Shown: positions 23,256 through 35,754 of the stretch, piece after piece
Numbering within the stretch: position 1 is the stretch's first letter
How the letters are laid out: the number at the start of each line of letters is the position of its first letter
The notes under the pieces: generated by a model
What the model saw: the letters and a program-made list of their open reading frames with translations, nothing else
The model's database searches: none
What the model was told of the DNA's origin: nothing
Assembly: GCA_000697055.1 (NCBI GenBank)
Contig: JNDT01001961.1
Location: 1-64,000 of the forward strand
DNA from: Saksenaea vasiformis B4078
Taxonomy: Eukaryota; Mucoromycota; Mucoromycetes; Mucorales; Saksenaeaceae
Length of the DNA: 64,000 nucleotides
Direction of reading: 5' to 3'
Made by a program: the position numbers and the translations under genes

Positions 23256-23771
23256 TCCAAAAAGATACCTCTTTTTTTTCTTTTTTTTTACGTCATATCT
23301 AAACGAGACATACAGCAAAAAAAAAAAAAAACGTAACAACAACAACAATCACAAAAAAAGTTCCGAGACTCACACCTCCCCCCCCCATTTCTTCATTTAT
23401 TAAAATTGGGCAGTTAGAACCCCCAGTCTTTCTTTCTCTTCTCTCTCTCTCTCTAACTTTTTGGCTGCATGAATTCAATTAGCTGTTTACACAAAATAGT
23501 CTCGTCTATCATAGTTAACGCTGCTGTTTTATGCAGGGTTCGGTTAACATGTTACAATTTTTGGCATTGAACGTGATCCCATTGACGTCGTAAAAAAAAT
23601 TACCATCGTTAAGTCAGGCCACATGCATTTTCTCGTGTCTCTTATGCAGGTACGGGCCGCACAGACACGCGCATGGGAATCCCATTTGGACTGCCATTCC
23701 TGAATTCCTTTTTGGTCGACATGGGAAAAGAGAAAGAAAAAGAATGAAAAATGAGTTTGTTATGACGGTAC
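23256..23771. other. Convergent spacer between UPF0014 and CDC73
   Basis: Between two convergent stop codons. Includes poly-A, a C8 run near 23381 and a CT-rich tract at 23432-23452. No coding region or structured RNA recognised. Confidence 0.6.
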
Positions 23772-25433
23772 TTAGTAATTCAGGAACCACTTCTGGGATG
23801 AGTTGTATCTATCTAATTGATCCCACAACTGCGCTACGCTGGCGCGGTCCATGTGTCGCCAGTTTCGGTTAATCTAGCGCATCATGCCTCAGGCGATCTG
23901 AATGCATGTATTATTTGCTTACCTCTACATCCGTCACGGCCCAGTGACTTGCCTGTCCCTCGATCTTGGTTCCATCCCATCGAGGATAAAATCCCTTCAC
24001 TAAATGAAAAAAAAAAAGTTGAAGCCATGCTCTAATTTTTTTTTCTTCTTTTCTTTACCATGCTGAAACAATTCTAACGGTCGTTCCCACTTCCAGCCTT
24101 TAAATTGCCATGCTTGACCAGTGACAAAGACACAACACACACGATCCCTAACGTCATATCGTATCAGTAGTCAGTAAAACCCGCCTTTGTTTTAATCTGC
24201 TTTTTGATCGCACCAATCACTCTGTTTAAAATTGGCGATCGAGTCAACCACATGGTATGGTACCACTTGTCCATCGGCCTTGCGCCGTTCAATAATCACT
24301 TGATCAGGTTTCCGAACACCTGATTCACGCAACGTTTGGGAATCCACAAATCTGGTTAAAAAAGGCGCACACACACGTCAATGAATGTTACATGACAATG
24401 ATTAGCGTACTTTTCTTCTTCCAGAAATTGTTTGATGTTGTACAACGTCAACTTTGCAGTAGGTGCCGCAGGAACAATAATCAATGGAATCTTGTCTACA
24501 GTAAAAAAAAACGCCAGTTAGGTAAGCGTACTAGTTAACCTTTTTTTCTTCTTCTTCTTCTTTACCCTTATTGGACAATTTTGGTGCGTGTGGCGTGGAT
24601 TGAGATGTATGACGAGCTATGGAAACAAAATGAGACTTGAGTGACCCTCCCCTCCCCCCAATAGAACACAGCACGGCAACTTACATCCAGATTTGGCAGC
24701 AGTACTATGATGACCACTACTACTACTACTACTACTACGGCCTGCGTTCTTACCAAACAGAAGTTTCTGTGTCAAAGGAATAACATTTGAAAAATCCTAT
24801 TTGTATATTGTGTCAATCGTCAAGGTTATCCCTCTCTCGTGTCTTTTGTACCCTTGTGCCCCGCATGACGGATTCTTTTGTTTTGAGCACACGTTCTACC
24901 GCGAGTACACCCTTCACAAACGCAGCGTCATCGGCTTTTGAAGTCATTGTCTTGCCTTTCTTGTCTGCAGGGACCGTATCTTTCTCGTCCTCATCCCGCG
25001 GTCGTTTTCCTGATCAAAAATGACGAGATCATCATCATTCCACATGGCTTGGTATGGTTGGGCATTGCTTACCAGCTGCTTTGACATCGGCAATGTTGGG
25101 TAAAGAATCAATTTTTCCCGTCAAATAGTCCAAGATCTTTTTCTTATCGATGATCGAGACATGTTCAATATCCTGTGCGCGACATTCCTTAAAATAAGCA
25201 CTGTTATCCAGATGGGCATTTTGAACAAGAAAGATCAATGTGTCCAAGGTATAAACATCTTCGCCCGTTGCACCCTTTCGAAAAGCCGTAGGCGCCTGAC
25301 GCGGAAAGATCTGCGAATCAAACGACACCTTGGTCGCTTGCGCAACACTATTGACAATCTCCTCATTACTGTTCGTCAGAATGACGGGCTTATTCGTCAT
25401 TGTGAATTGCCGTAACAAACGTAATGCGTCCAT
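23772..25433 (-). CDS. CDC73: CDC73/parafibromin, Paf1 complex subunit
   Basis: Subunit of the Paf1 complex, which travels with RNA polymerase II and promotes histone modification and elongation. Exons in coding order: 25433-25073, 25009-24852, 24766-24685, 24616-24566, 24495-24411, 24351-24214, 24147-24059, 23999-23923, 23873-23772, giving 380 aa in frame. The N-terminal domain starts MDALRLLRQF and contains YTLDTLIFLVQNAHL; a charged linker with a Ser run (seven AGT codons at 24717-24738) follows. The C-terminal Ras-like domain starts IPLIIVPAAP and contains [22 protein letters not shown] and MDRASVAQLWDQLDRY, which match human CDC73. Shorter than the animal protein mainly in the linker. 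Confidence 0.93.
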
Positions 25434-26345
25434 GGTTGACCAATGAAGGAGAAAAAGAAGAAAGATGGGTTTCGTTGCACACTCCTGCGGGGAGAAGAGA
25501 GAGCTAAAACACACAGCGGCGTCGCAAAAATCGCAAAAAGCCAGCGTCATATAAAAGTCCGACATCGATGTGTTGAGAGTAACGACGTACTGTACACGCG
25601 GCTCAGTGCTATGCTGCCCCAACGTACCCTTGCGTCCCACAGGACGGCCAGGTTCACGCAAGCTATGATTCAGTGATACACAAAGCTACCATCATCTATT
25701 TATTTATTTATTTTTTTCAAGTACTAAACGAGATCGTGGGTAACAATAACCGAGTAATCCACCTTGTCTCACTTTAATGGAATCACCTAGGATACAAGGG
25801 GACAAGACCCAATTAGCAGTTCTCAATAGCTCACCATGGTAGATGACCCTTAGCTCTGGGATAACGTGCTGCCCATAACCCATCAATTTTTAGAGTCTGT
25901 GCGACTCTGGTTCTTGTTCAAATCGCAGTGGGAGCGTACACTCAGGACTTGTGTTTTCTGTTTTCTTTCGTGAAGCGTCTGTAAAAGTTTAGCAAATAAG
26001 GCTTCGCCTTAAGAATGAGATCATTGGCAACAAAGCACTAGAAAAACAGCAAGAACGCATGTTTTGGCAAATCTTATGGACCCCATTCTTCAAATCCGAC
26101 AGGAGATAACACATTGATCTTGTAATGTTCTCTCGGAGCCATTTCCTAAGTCAATAGCACCTATAAAGGCTCTCTCTCTCTCTCTCACGTAGCCAAATGT
26201 TGAATCCATCGGATATACCCCCGCTAGCAATCAGACCAGCTGACAGGACAATTCTACACACAGCGATTGACTTGAATCAACTATTCACAATTTATAAAAC
26301 AAAATATTAAAAGAAAAAAGAAAAAGAAAAAGAAAACAAACACAT
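25434..26345. other. Spacer between CDC73 and GCV1
   Basis: About 900 bp upstream of CDC73 and downstream of GCV1. No gene seen. Contains a TTTA repeat (25696-25712) and a CT run at 26169-26186. A TTCAAATC near 25917 resembles a tRNA B-box but no cloverleaf forms around it. Confidence 0.55.
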
Positions 26346-27841
26346 CTATTTATGATATTTGGCCTCGACAAATGGCATCTTTGTAACCACTGCATTTCGG
26401 GCCTTGTTTCTAACATTTACAGCCAGCTCGGTTCCTCTCTTGTGGAAGCCATTCTTGACATAGCCCATCGCAATGTTCTTCTTGAGACAGGGAGAAGGAC
26501 ATCCCGAAGTTACTTTTCCAATCACTTCACCTTCCTTGTTCACAATGTCTGCACCTGCACGTGCAGGAGAACCTTCAACAATAAGACCGATACGACGACG
26601 CGTCACACCGTCCTTGATCTGTGACAAGATCTTATCTGCACCGAGGAAACCACCGGTAGCACGACGCGATTTCGCTAAGAGAAGAGAAAAAAGAGACGTT
26701 GTTAGCAAAGACGATACGTAGATAGAAAGGGAGAGCCTTTGTTCTTCCGCCTTACCGATTGTCCAGGTCAGACCTGCTTCCACAGGTGTGGTTGTATCAT
26801 CCAGATCGTTACCATAGAGACAGAGGCCGGCTTCCAGTCGCAGACTGTCACGGGCGCCCAAACCAGCCATTTCCACATCGGGGTTGGCTAGCAACTTGGA
26901 AGTGATGTCGACAATCTCCGAGGTAGGAACAGAAAGCTAATCGTAACCGCCATCATCAGCTTCTTTCTCAAAGATGTCGTTTTCTATTCTTTTCTTTTAC
27001 CTCAAAACCATCTTCTCCTGTGTAGCCGGAGCGAGCAATGTGACAAGAGACACCTGCAACTTCCATGAAGCGACCATGCATAAAGCCAAAATCATTCAAA
27101 TCTTTTCCGACAAGCTCCTGCAGGGCAGCAGCCGCTTTGGGACCCTGGATAGCGATCAAGGAGTGATCATCGATGATTTGCAGATCCACCTCGCCACCTT
27201 GGTTCTGGAACTGGGCCAAGTGTTTACGGATATGGGCAAGATCCTTATCAGCACAGGCCGCATTGGAAACCACATACAGATGATCTTCTTGCTGCATCAC
27301 AATGGTATCGTCAATAATACCACCCTGCTCGTTGGTAAAGACAGAGAGTGTGCCTTGACCGACCGGAAGAGCGTGCAGATCGGCCACCACCAATGTCTCA
27401 AAAAACTTTTGACGGTCCTTTCCCACCACCCTATAGAAAAAAAAAATAAAAATAAAAATAAGCATCGTCGGATCAAATATAAAACCTTTTCTCTCTCTCT
27501 CTCTCCCTTTACCTTGTCTGCAGCATGTGTGACACATCGAAAATAGATGCCTTTTCACGGGTATGGAGATGAGAAGCCAACATACCCATATTGGCATATT
27601 GGACAGGCATAGCATAACCAGCAAATGGAACCATCTTGCCGCCTTGCTGAACATGGAAATCATAGAGTGCCGTCTTTTTCAACGTCTATAAGACAATAGT
27701 CAATTTTACTCCGCACGGATTCTCATTTTTCTCTCTTACTTCCTCGGAAGTAGCAGCAGCATAGAAGCGTTTTGTGCACGAACGCGTGACCAAAGAACCC
27801 AACTTGAGGGATGAACGCACGGGCTTCATGGCAGACATCAT
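26346..27841 (-). CDS. GCV1: Aminomethyltransferase, glycine cleavage T-protein, mitochondrial
   Basis: Transfers the methylene group from the lipoyl arm of H-protein to tetrahydrofolate in the mitochondrial glycine cleavage system. Exons in coding order: 27841-27740, 27685-27513, 27430-27001, 26936-26756, 26674-26346, giving 404 aa in frame. The N-terminus ([20 protein letters not shown] followed by [10 protein letters not shown]) is basic, Ser-rich and acid-free, a good mitochondrial presequence. Motifs: [54 protein letters not shown], and [21 protein letters not shown] near the end. Length is normal for the family. The other system subunits are not in this window. Confidence 0.96.
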
Positions 27842-28084
27842 GACAATGGAGAAGATGAAAAACAAAAAAAGAGAAAAAGGAATAGATAGAGAGAGAGAGA
27901 AGAGAGAGAGAGAGAGGGTAAGTTTGTATCTTTTGTTTCGTCTTTTTATTTTATTATTATTATTTTTTTTGTGGGCAACAAGAAGAACTTTTGCTATAGG
28001 TTCTTTGATTTTGACTCGGTGGAAGAAAGAAAGAGAGAGATGGGTTGGGGAAGGGTCAGATTACCAAAAGAGGCTTGCTTTGTT
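27842..28084. repeat. Spacer with (GA)n tract upstream of GCV1
   Basis: Short promoter region of GCV1, also the 3' side of the TBC gene. A GA-rich microsatellite occupies about 27887-27917. No gene. Confidence 0.6.
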
Positions 28085-30393
28085 CTAATTTCCTCCCATC
28101 ATTCGCTTCAATTCTGCCAATCGTTGTCGTAGACTCTCACGATCATTTTCACTTTCTGCATACTTGACTTTCATATCAATCAGCATGTTTTCCATGTACG
28201 CCAGTTGATCTTCTAAAGCCGAGTTACGCTGGACCAACGCGGCGTTTTTTGTACATAAGATCTCCATCTCTTCTCTCACACGTGATTCGACCTCCGTTGG
28301 TAAAGTTTCAAGTGCTTTTTTCAAGTCATGGGCTTGTTGTCGTAGCGCATCGTTTTCATCGTTGATCCGTGCGATCTCCAGTTTACTTTCAATCAATTGA
28401 CCCGCGACCAGCGCGTTCTCTTTGCCTTGGTCTTTTGTTGTCGTCTCCAACTGCCGGATCGTCTCGGAAAGCGCCTTGTTCTGTCTCCGCAACGCCTCCA
28501 CAATCTCCGTCTCGGTGTTGGCCTTGGCCATCTCTACCTGATACTCCTTGGCCAACTTATTCAACCGTTTGGGCGAAACATTGATTTTGTATGCATCGCG
28601 GATCAATAAACTGGTGTCAGCCTTGGAGATATGTTAAAAAGAAGTTATATTCACTCTCTTTCTCTCTTTTTTCCCTGCTTTACCTCGTCTATTGTCAAGA
28701 GTTCATTTTTGAGATAATGCAGAAGCATATCGAAATCAAGACTGAGAATGGTGGATTGATGTTTCTCCATCAGTGCCAGAGCAATGCGATGAAGAATATC
28801 AATACTATCGGCAAAGATAACATCATAGATCCGAAAGACAATATCCAAAGGCAGTTTGTAGGCAAAAATCGTAAGGAACCATTGGGACGCATACATATTG
28901 GATCGGATGCCTTGGGATTCAAAATGACGCGCAATATGAGGAAGGTGGTCGCGAAGTAAACCGTCAAACTGATAAAGACGTTGGTGTAACAAATCCATAT
29001 TTGGCATAAAGTGACCACGTAGGTTGTACCGTCGCATCAGTTGAACAAGAACACAAAACGCCTCTTCCTCAGGCATCTAAAAAAAAAAAAAAGAAACCTT
29101 AATCAATGACCTCCTCCTCCTCCTCCTCCTCCTCCTCCTCGTTTTCTCCTAAAGAAGGCGTTTTTTGCTTACATTCATCAACAAAGGACCCGCAATATAC
29201 GCAATGCCCTGGCAATAACCCACGTCCGAATCATAGAGCGAATAGGCCTTCACCACGTTAAACAGCGCCTCCTGACCGTCCTTGCTCTGGAAATAGTCAT
29301 GGTAGGGAAACGTCCTCTCCAGATCCCGTGTAATTGCCTTTTCATAGACAGATTCTTGTTTCAGCAACTGCATGTACTGATTCTCCAATTTATTATCCTT
29401 GGACTTGGCAAATAATTGCCAGATCATGCCTCGTAATGAAGGTGGTACACCACGCTGCACATGGACAGACAAAACTTTGGGCTCGGATTTGGCAACGCTG
29501 TCAAAATCTGAGATCACCTTGGACCAAAACTCTAATACGACAAAAACCCATTTTTAGAAAAAGAAGAAAAAAAAACAGAGAAGCCCTATTTTCTTTCTTA
29601 AGTTACCCCAGTCAATGTCTTCGTCCATGGAGGAGGAGGTGGTGGTGGAGGAGGAGGAGGAGGCGCTTGGTCGTTCTTCGTGTTCCTGTTCTTCGGATGC
29701 GAGTGGTGGTGGTGTTGAAGAAGAAGGTGGTGATGAGGTTGAGCATGACTGCTGGCCTCGTTCACCATCGGGTGCGGCTAATCGTTCGAGTAGTAAATCG
29801 TAGTTGGATGCACTTGACAGAAACGAGTTGATCGACACCATGGTGGATCGATAACTTTTACGTGGTAACGATTCATTATCTGAATCGAAATCATTATTAT
29901 CCTCCTCGTCCTCCTCTTCTTCTTCTTCCATCATCATCTCTTGCTGTAACCCATGAATTTGTCCACGAATATCGGCTGTACCTGACCGTGGTGATGCGGC
30001 AGCAGCGGTACCAGTAGCTGCATCTTCCCCTAGGTCGTCGTTTGTTGCCGACTCTATCAACTCCTTCATCCCCTTCTTTTCTCCTTGTCCACGGTCGTCA
30101 TCATCATCATTGTTGTTGTTGTTATTGTTTTTAGGATGGTCTACCGGTTTTGAGTACTGTGTTACTGTAAGCCCTCGACGTCGAGTACCGGCGCGTGGTG
30201 GTCGTTTCTCTTCCTCCGTACTACCTATTGTATCCACAGAGGCAAAGGAGTGTTGATCTGATAAATCTGCACTAGAGGTTGAACTTTGTGAAAGAGTGCC
30301 TTGATGAGGTGACAAAGCAAAAGGCGAGCCGTTGACGTCCAGCGTCTTGATTTGAGATTCCTGTTTGTATGGCATATGAATCTCCATGAGCAT
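28085..30393 (-). CDS. TBC-domain Rab GTPase-activating protein with C-terminal coiled coil (Gyp5/EVI5 type)
   Basis: Accelerates GTP hydrolysis by a Rab GTPase, probably at Golgi/secretory membranes by analogy with Gyp5. Exons in coding order: 30393-29607, 29531-29173, 29076-28684, 28621-28085, giving 691 aa in frame. Residues 1-260 are disordered, Ser-rich with acidic runs. The TBC domain follows: RGVPPSLRGMIWQLF, the arginine-finger motif ITRDLERTFP (IxxDxxR) and the glutamine-finger motif YCQG, all catalytic residues present. The last 170 residues form a long coiled coil (LRRQNKALSETIRQLE onward) ending KRMMGGN. The TBC-then-coiled-coil order is that of EVI5/Gyp5. The intron at 29077-29172 carries a (CTC)n tract (29110-29140). 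Confidence 0.92.
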
Positions 30394-30743
30394 TTAGGTT
30401 TAGAAAAAGAAAAAAAAGAGACACAAATTGACAAGGAAGAACAAGCAAGAAAAAGAAAAAGGGAAAAAGAAAAAAAAAGGAACGTTTTATAAAAGAGTTA
30501 TGGGTTAAGGGAATCTAGTCACAACGTCGTTGAAAGGAGCTAAACACGAGAAAGGAACAAGACAGGGTGTGTATATGTGTGTATGTATGTATGTATGTAT
30601 GACCCACTGCTATAGTGGCAATCAAAAGGCCTGTTTTAGGCAACCTGTAACTTGGCCAAAAAGAAAAAAAAACCTCGATCCAGGGGGTTTTTGTGATTTT
30701 ATTTTATATATGGTTAAAAATAAATGCATCTTCTTTTTTTTTC
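30394..30743. other. Spacer between TBC gene start and the histidine phosphatase stop
   Basis: 350 bp with A-rich tracts and an imperfect (GTAT)n at about 30571-30600. No gene seen; it must hold the TBC gene promoter (minus strand). Confidence 0.55.
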
Positions 30744-31503
30744 CTAAACCGCAGGAGGTGCGTCTATTTCGGTTGTACCAAGATGTGTCATGGAGTTGTG
30801 GAATTCAATGATCGGTGGGTCAGGTGGGTGCATACGGATGCGCGTTACGGCTGTATTGCCGCAGCGGTTTGAATGGAGCGATCCATCACCCGCCACACGG
30901 TACCCTAATTTTGTCCAGCCTAATGCAAGGACGAAGAGAGGGCCACCATGCGTGACGATCAGGATATGCGCATAGTTGACCTCTAATGCCTCGGCAACAA
31001 TTTCCTGGTAAGCTTGTTGGATCCTGGCTCCAAACACCGGTTCTGTTTCACCACCATGCCGTTCAACAAGCTCATCCACGGTGATCTGCAGACCGGCACT
31101 TTCGGGAACAAGATGCTTGATCGGTTTGCCTGCAAGCGTTCCAAAATCCCGTTCGCGGAGATCGACACGGTATTCAATCGGGGTATCCGGATGATAGGCA
31201 GCGATTGGTTCCGTTGTCTAGGGTAGGGTTGGGTTGTATAAGAGTGACCGGATAACAGGTCTTTCATCGCTAACCTGTTTGCAACGTTGCAAGTCGCTAC
31301 AATATATCTTGTCGAATGACTCGGATCGCAATCGTTCAGCAACACATGTGGCCTGATGCCGTCCCTGATCCGTAAGCACGGTGTCTTTTCGAATAGCATG
31401 AGTTGCAGCATCAAACTTAGGATGCCAACTCACCCATCTGACCTTGCAACCATTTCTGGTTGTTGGCAATGGTATTGCCATGTCTCAACAATGTAATCAG
31501 CAT
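30744..31503 (-). CDS. Histidine phosphatase (phosphoglycerate mutase-like) family protein
   Basis: Branch-1 histidine phosphatase fold; the family includes phosphoglycerate mutases, fructose-2,6-bisphosphatase and TIGAR. Exons in coding order: 31503-31434, 31384-31275, 31217-30744, giving 217 aa in frame. The start MLITLLRHGNT places the phosphate-accepting His at residue 8 in the RHG motif. Further family residues: the Arg in CSDLQRCKQT, Glu in RVDLRERDFG, and the second catalytic His in VTHGGPL. The first intron acceptor is AAAAG just before the LTDQG segment; using it restores the usual order RHG...LTDQGRHQA. Substrate is not predictable. Length is typical for a single-domain member. Confidence 0.88.
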
Positions 31504-32397
31504 TCAGGAAAGAAAAAAGCACAGCAAAACCCCCCAAAAAAAAAAGATGGGCGATACACAAAAACGAATCTGTCATTGGATCGTACTTTTTGTATCCAAG
31601 GTGACACATATCTTTCTTTCTTTTTTCATTCCCTTTTTTGCAATGAGAGAGAGAGAATCAGATTCTTTCATCCACACCCTTGAAGTAACAAGGTGGGTGG
31701 CCGGGTGCGTTACGTCATATCTCCATCCAAATGGACGAAGGTTGCTCGTAATAAACCGAAAAAGATCATCATATTTTCCAAAAACTTGGAAGGATCGGGG
31801 TTTCATCAATCACTGGCGACGCCCTTCTAAAGCACCCGACACCCGTGTCGCAGTTGTGGTCCTCACTTTCCTTTTTTTTTTTTCCCATCACCATGTCAAC
31901 ATCCTCCATCAAAACAGGGAAAAGTGAGCCTGTCAGGTCGCTATGCGGTTCCTTCTTTTTTTTTTTTTCCTTCCGTGATGCAAGCTGCACATAGTGAAAT
32001 GCACCGGCTGGGCGCGCAAGTTAAGGAGGTGAAGAAGAAAACGTGGTTCAAGGAGCCACGGCATGGGTGTCAATGAGTTATTTTGAAAGTTACCATGGAT
32101 CAAAATGCTCCTTCTCAACCTGTCTCTTCGGGTATTCACATGGACTTGACCATTTAGAGTAATGCCGGTCAGAAAAAAAAAACGACGGGGGTTTGGTAGC
32201 CGGGACTTGACATTTTAACGAAAATTTGCGTGTAGTGGGGCCCTTTTTAATGGGAAGAAAGAGACTAGCATCCATTGATGCCTATTGTCCATTTAGAATG
32301 GCCAACGTTCGTTCAGAAAGTTTGTTGGGTATGCACCACAGTTTGGTCATGTAATTGAAGGCCCGCTCGTTCCTTGCTTTCCTTTTTCTCGTTTTCC
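31504..32397. other. Divergent intergenic region, histidine phosphatase / TVP38
   Basis: About 900 bp between divergent genes, with several poly-T/poly-A tracts. Short open frames on both strands are low-complexity and lack splice or motif support. No gene called. Confidence 0.55.
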
Positions 32398-33389
32398 ATG
32401 AAGTTGCGAACACGCATCGTTACGGGATCAGCATTGATTGGGTTGGCCGGTCTTGCCGGCTGCTTCTACCTGTACCGTGAACGACTCTTAGAAGGTGCGG
32501 GCTTTAGGAGCCCAAGAAAAAAAAAGAAAGGAATAGTTTTGATTCATACGATAGAGCTTTCACTTACCCAGTCATTCAACACACTGCCATTCGTATGCGA
32601 ACCACACCTTACAGTTCCGTTGTGCTTATTGGTCTTCTTATTCTTACGTCGACACCGCCTGTACTTGGTTTTACGTTTGTGGTGACATTGAGCGGTTTTA
32701 TCTATGGATTCCCTGGAGGCGTTCCTACCGCAATCATTGGTAAAGCCACACACCCACGCGGCAACCTCCCCGCCCTTTTTTCTCACACGGATTGCGTTTG
32801 TTTCTAGGTGCGGTGATTGGTGCATTTGTTTGTTTCGGGTAAAGAACATTCCTCCTCCTCTCTATCTTTCTTTCTGGTTGTACCAGATACTGATATAACC
32901 AAAAAGGCTTGTCCGCTGGTACAATTTTGCCCGTTTTATTCAATTGTCAGGTGCCAAACAACAAAAATACCATGCCATCCAAGCCGCGATTGAACAAGGT
33001 GGTCTCGGGGTAAAGTGTAACTTTTCTTATGTAAAAAAGCTTGGCTAACGAGGTAAAAAAAAAAAAAAAAAAAGATGATGTTTTTGATTCGACTCTGTCC
33101 TCTTCCTTGGCAATTCACCAACATGTTGCTTGCTCTATTACCCTCGATTCATTTCCAGAAGTTTATGATGGTGACCGTACTGACATCCTTCAAATTGGCG
33201 CTTGAAGTGTGGGTTGGGTCCCAGTTGGCGGATTTGTCCAATCCTGATCTTCCTGCTTCGACCCATCGCTTGACGATGTTGACGATGGGTGGTGGGATGG
33301 TTCTGCTGCTGGCAGTGGCGGTTTGGCTCTACCGATTAACGATGGCCAAAGTGGCTATGATGACAAAGACAATGGAACAGGTTGTTTGA
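32398..33389 (+). CDS. TVP38: TVP38/TMEM64 (VTT domain) Golgi membrane protein
   Basis: SNARE-associated (VTT/DedA-type) membrane protein, in yeast located at Tlg2-containing Golgi compartments; relatives act as lipid scramblases. Exons: 32398-32494, 32572-32739, 32808-32838 (31 nt), 32907-33009, 33075-33389, giving 237 aa in frame. An N-terminal transmembrane segment is followed by the family core: TSTPPVLGFTFVVTLSGFIYGFPGG and later FLIRLCPLPWQFTNMLLALL, the PxPxxxxN half-site of VTT proteins. Two or three hydrophobic helices end the protein. The first exon joins through the acceptor at 32571. The gene converges on the next minus-strand gene with a 59-bp gap. Confidence 0.87.
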
Positions 33390-33448
33390 AAATTCACGCG
33401 GCTGGCCGTGGATTTATTTATTTTTTTCTATTATTATTATTATGATCA

Positions 33449-33898
33449 TTATAGAGAAGGTAATACGATATCAGGAAACGTTTGGCCGCACTTTTTGCAG
33501 ACACACTGTTTCGGAATAAATATATATATATTGTTGACATTCTTCTTCTTCTTCTTCTTCTATTCTTTGCTTACCTTGCGTTTTCCTCGGTATCCGCATA
33601 AATAAGGAAGAATCAGTATGGCAACGCATAAAGTTGTTTTTGTGTAATGCATTCTTAAATCATGTGTCTGTCCATCAGTACAAGGTGGTAAAGATTGCTC
33701 GATTTGGTGTCGTTGTGCAATCATTGGGTCCATTACAGGTTGGCCGTACATATCATAGCCTTGAATACCACGTTGACATTCTGGCGTGCCACCTACAACA
33801 CCAGGATACTCAGAAGAAGAAGGAGGAGGCGCTGTGGATTGATTTAATGAATAACTATAATGTGGAGGAGGAGGTTGTTCTGTTGCTTTTTCTGACAT
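33449..33898 (-). CDS. Small Pro-rich membrane protein with terminal CxxC (BRI3-like)
   Basis: Two exons, 33898-33575 and 33505-33449, give 126 aa; the intron has GTAAGC and an ACAG acceptor and keeps frame. Residues 1-75 are Pro/Ser/Gln/Tyr-rich (ATEQPPPPHYSYS, then a PPPSSSEYPG stretch). Then comes CTDGQTHDLRMHYTKTTLCVAILILPYLCGY, a single hydrophobic segment after a Cys/His-containing patch, and the end KRKCVCKKCGQTF with CxCxxC. The order Pro-rich region, Cys patch, membrane segment, CxxCG tail resembles brain protein I3 (BRI3/DUF2367) and, more loosely, LITAF-type endosomal proteins. The family call is tentative; the second exon is what supplies the terminal Cys pair. Confidence 0.65.
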
Positions 33899-33997
33899 GG
33901 TGCAGGAAAGGAAAGGAAAAGGAAAAAAAAAAAGAATGAAATGAAATGAAATTTATGCATCTTTATTTGAAAAAAAAAATGGCGTCAGCATGATTTA

Positions 33998-35478
33998 TCA
34001 TTTTTTGCCTTCGTCTGTTCTTTCGGCTGCTTTTCTTGCTTCGTCTTGCCAGTCTGTTGTGAGGACGACACAGACGGTGGCTGCACTTACAGTTAGCATG
34101 GATCCCATCAGACCCACCCAGATGCCTTCCAGACCCCAGCCGCGCTGGAAGCATAGCCAGAAACCAATGGGTAGGGCTGAAAGATAATAGGCGCCCAAAT
34201 TAAACCAGGCTCCGACATGTTGTCTTCCCTGACCATTCAGGACGCCGTCCGCCACACCCGCAACATTATCAGCTACGACAAATAAAGCAACAAGGGGCAG
34301 AATCTGTGCAACGGTAGAGGCTACTTCTGCATCGCTTGTGAATAGATACGCCCATTCATTACGCCAGAAATAAAGCATGTTGCTGTTAAACAGAGCGACC
34401 GCAACGGCCACCGTCAGTGCTGCACGTGCTGCTACCTGGGCTTGTTGTGGTTTCTGTGCGCCAAGCAGATTCCCCACTCTGTTTGCGGAGGCAATACCTA
34501 GACCAAAGGCGCCGGTATAGAGGGCTGTGATGGAAGTCAGGACGATGCTTTGGGCCCCTAAGCGTGTGGTATCGATCCAACTTGCGCCGAGGGCGATAAT
34601 TTCATAGGCAACGGTTTCGGTGCAGATAAGAAGGACGCCAGGAATGGCGAGCTTGATCATTGGTTGCCAATGACAAAAGATCTCAGCTGACGAGGGGCGT
34701 CTCCAGGCTTGATAGCCGTCCACATAGATGATGTAAAGCGCTGTCAAGGCAACAATGAGCCAGTAAGTAAGGCCGGTTGCGATAGGAGCACCAATGAAAC
34801 CAAGGGGTGTTTTCCAAACAAGTAGCCAGCTGAGTAAGACATTGATAGGCGCACCGAGCAGTAGAACGTAGGTGGGAGCACTGAACAGCCCTTGGGCTTG
34901 CAGCATTTTCTTCAAGGCTTCAAAGGCAGCAAATGCTGGAGCACTTGGAATCATCCAACGGACAAAAGTGCCGGCCAGGTCAGCCACATCGGGATCTTGT
35001 CGTAATAACAAAAAAATGGGCGTGGCATACCACCACATCAATGCAATAGGGATATACAGGAGACACAGAAATGCGAGACAACGTTGAACATGCAGACCAA
35101 CGATGGTTTTGTCATCCGCACCTGTAAAGGATTGGGAACACAGGGTATCAAGTGATAAGGTGGCACCCATGGCCACAGAGAGACCGGTCACCGTAACAAA
35201 CATACTTCCGAGGGAAGCCGATGCCAATTGAACCGCACCCTACAAAAGGGAAAAAAAAATGAACAAAAGGAAACTACACAGTGGAACCGGGGCGGAGTTA
35301 CCAAATGACCAGCGCTAATAACGCTGACACTTTGCAAACTATTCTGCAAAAGATAACTCAAGATCAAAGGCATTGCATTTTTCAATAACCATTTGAATTC
35401 TTGCGTGTAACCCTTAGAAGAAGAGGCGGAGGAGGAAGAGGAAGATTTATGTTTTGGTAATAGAGGAAGTGATTCCAT
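33998..35478 (-). CDS. MATE family multidrug/toxin efflux transporter
   Basis: Multi-antimicrobial extrusion type antiporter, exporting organic cations or metabolites with H+ or Na+. Exons in coding order: 35478-35302 and 35239-33998, giving 472 aa in frame. A short Ser-rich cytoplasmic N-terminus (KHKSSSSSSASSSK) is followed by about twelve hydrophobic segments in two repeats. The start of each half has the family signature: AMPLILSYLLQNSLQSVSV...GHLGAVQLASASLG in the first, and IPGVLLICTETVAYEII...LGAQSIVLTS in the second. FGLGIASANRVGNLLGA is also typical of eukaryotic MATEs. Length is normal. The C-terminus is short and charged. The substrate cannot be inferred. Confidence 0.95.
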
Positions 35479-35754
35479 AATGATGATTGTTAGTGTGGTT
35501 GTTGTTGATGTTGTTTATATCGATCGATTAGCCAATAAATGATGCAAAGGTTGGGCAAAAATCATAAGTTTGTTCATCAAATTGGGAGCCACAAACGGTA
35601 ATTATGAATTACAGAATAAGAGAACAAAAGGAGGGACAAAAGGAGAAAGAAAACAGAAAGTCCTCTGGTTTTTTGTGTCTTTTTTTTTAAAGCGGAGTAA
35701 TAGGCGAAAAAGGAAAGCACCTTCTTTTTCATACTGTTTTTCTTTTCTTTTATT

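Noticed and set aside
25870..25960. tRNA-like B-box (TTCAAATC near 25917)
   Set aside because: No matching T-stem, anticodon stem or acceptor stem could be folded around it.
33634..33939. 101-codon plus-strand frame
   Set aside because: Antisense of the BRI3-like gene, which has splice and motif support on the other strand.
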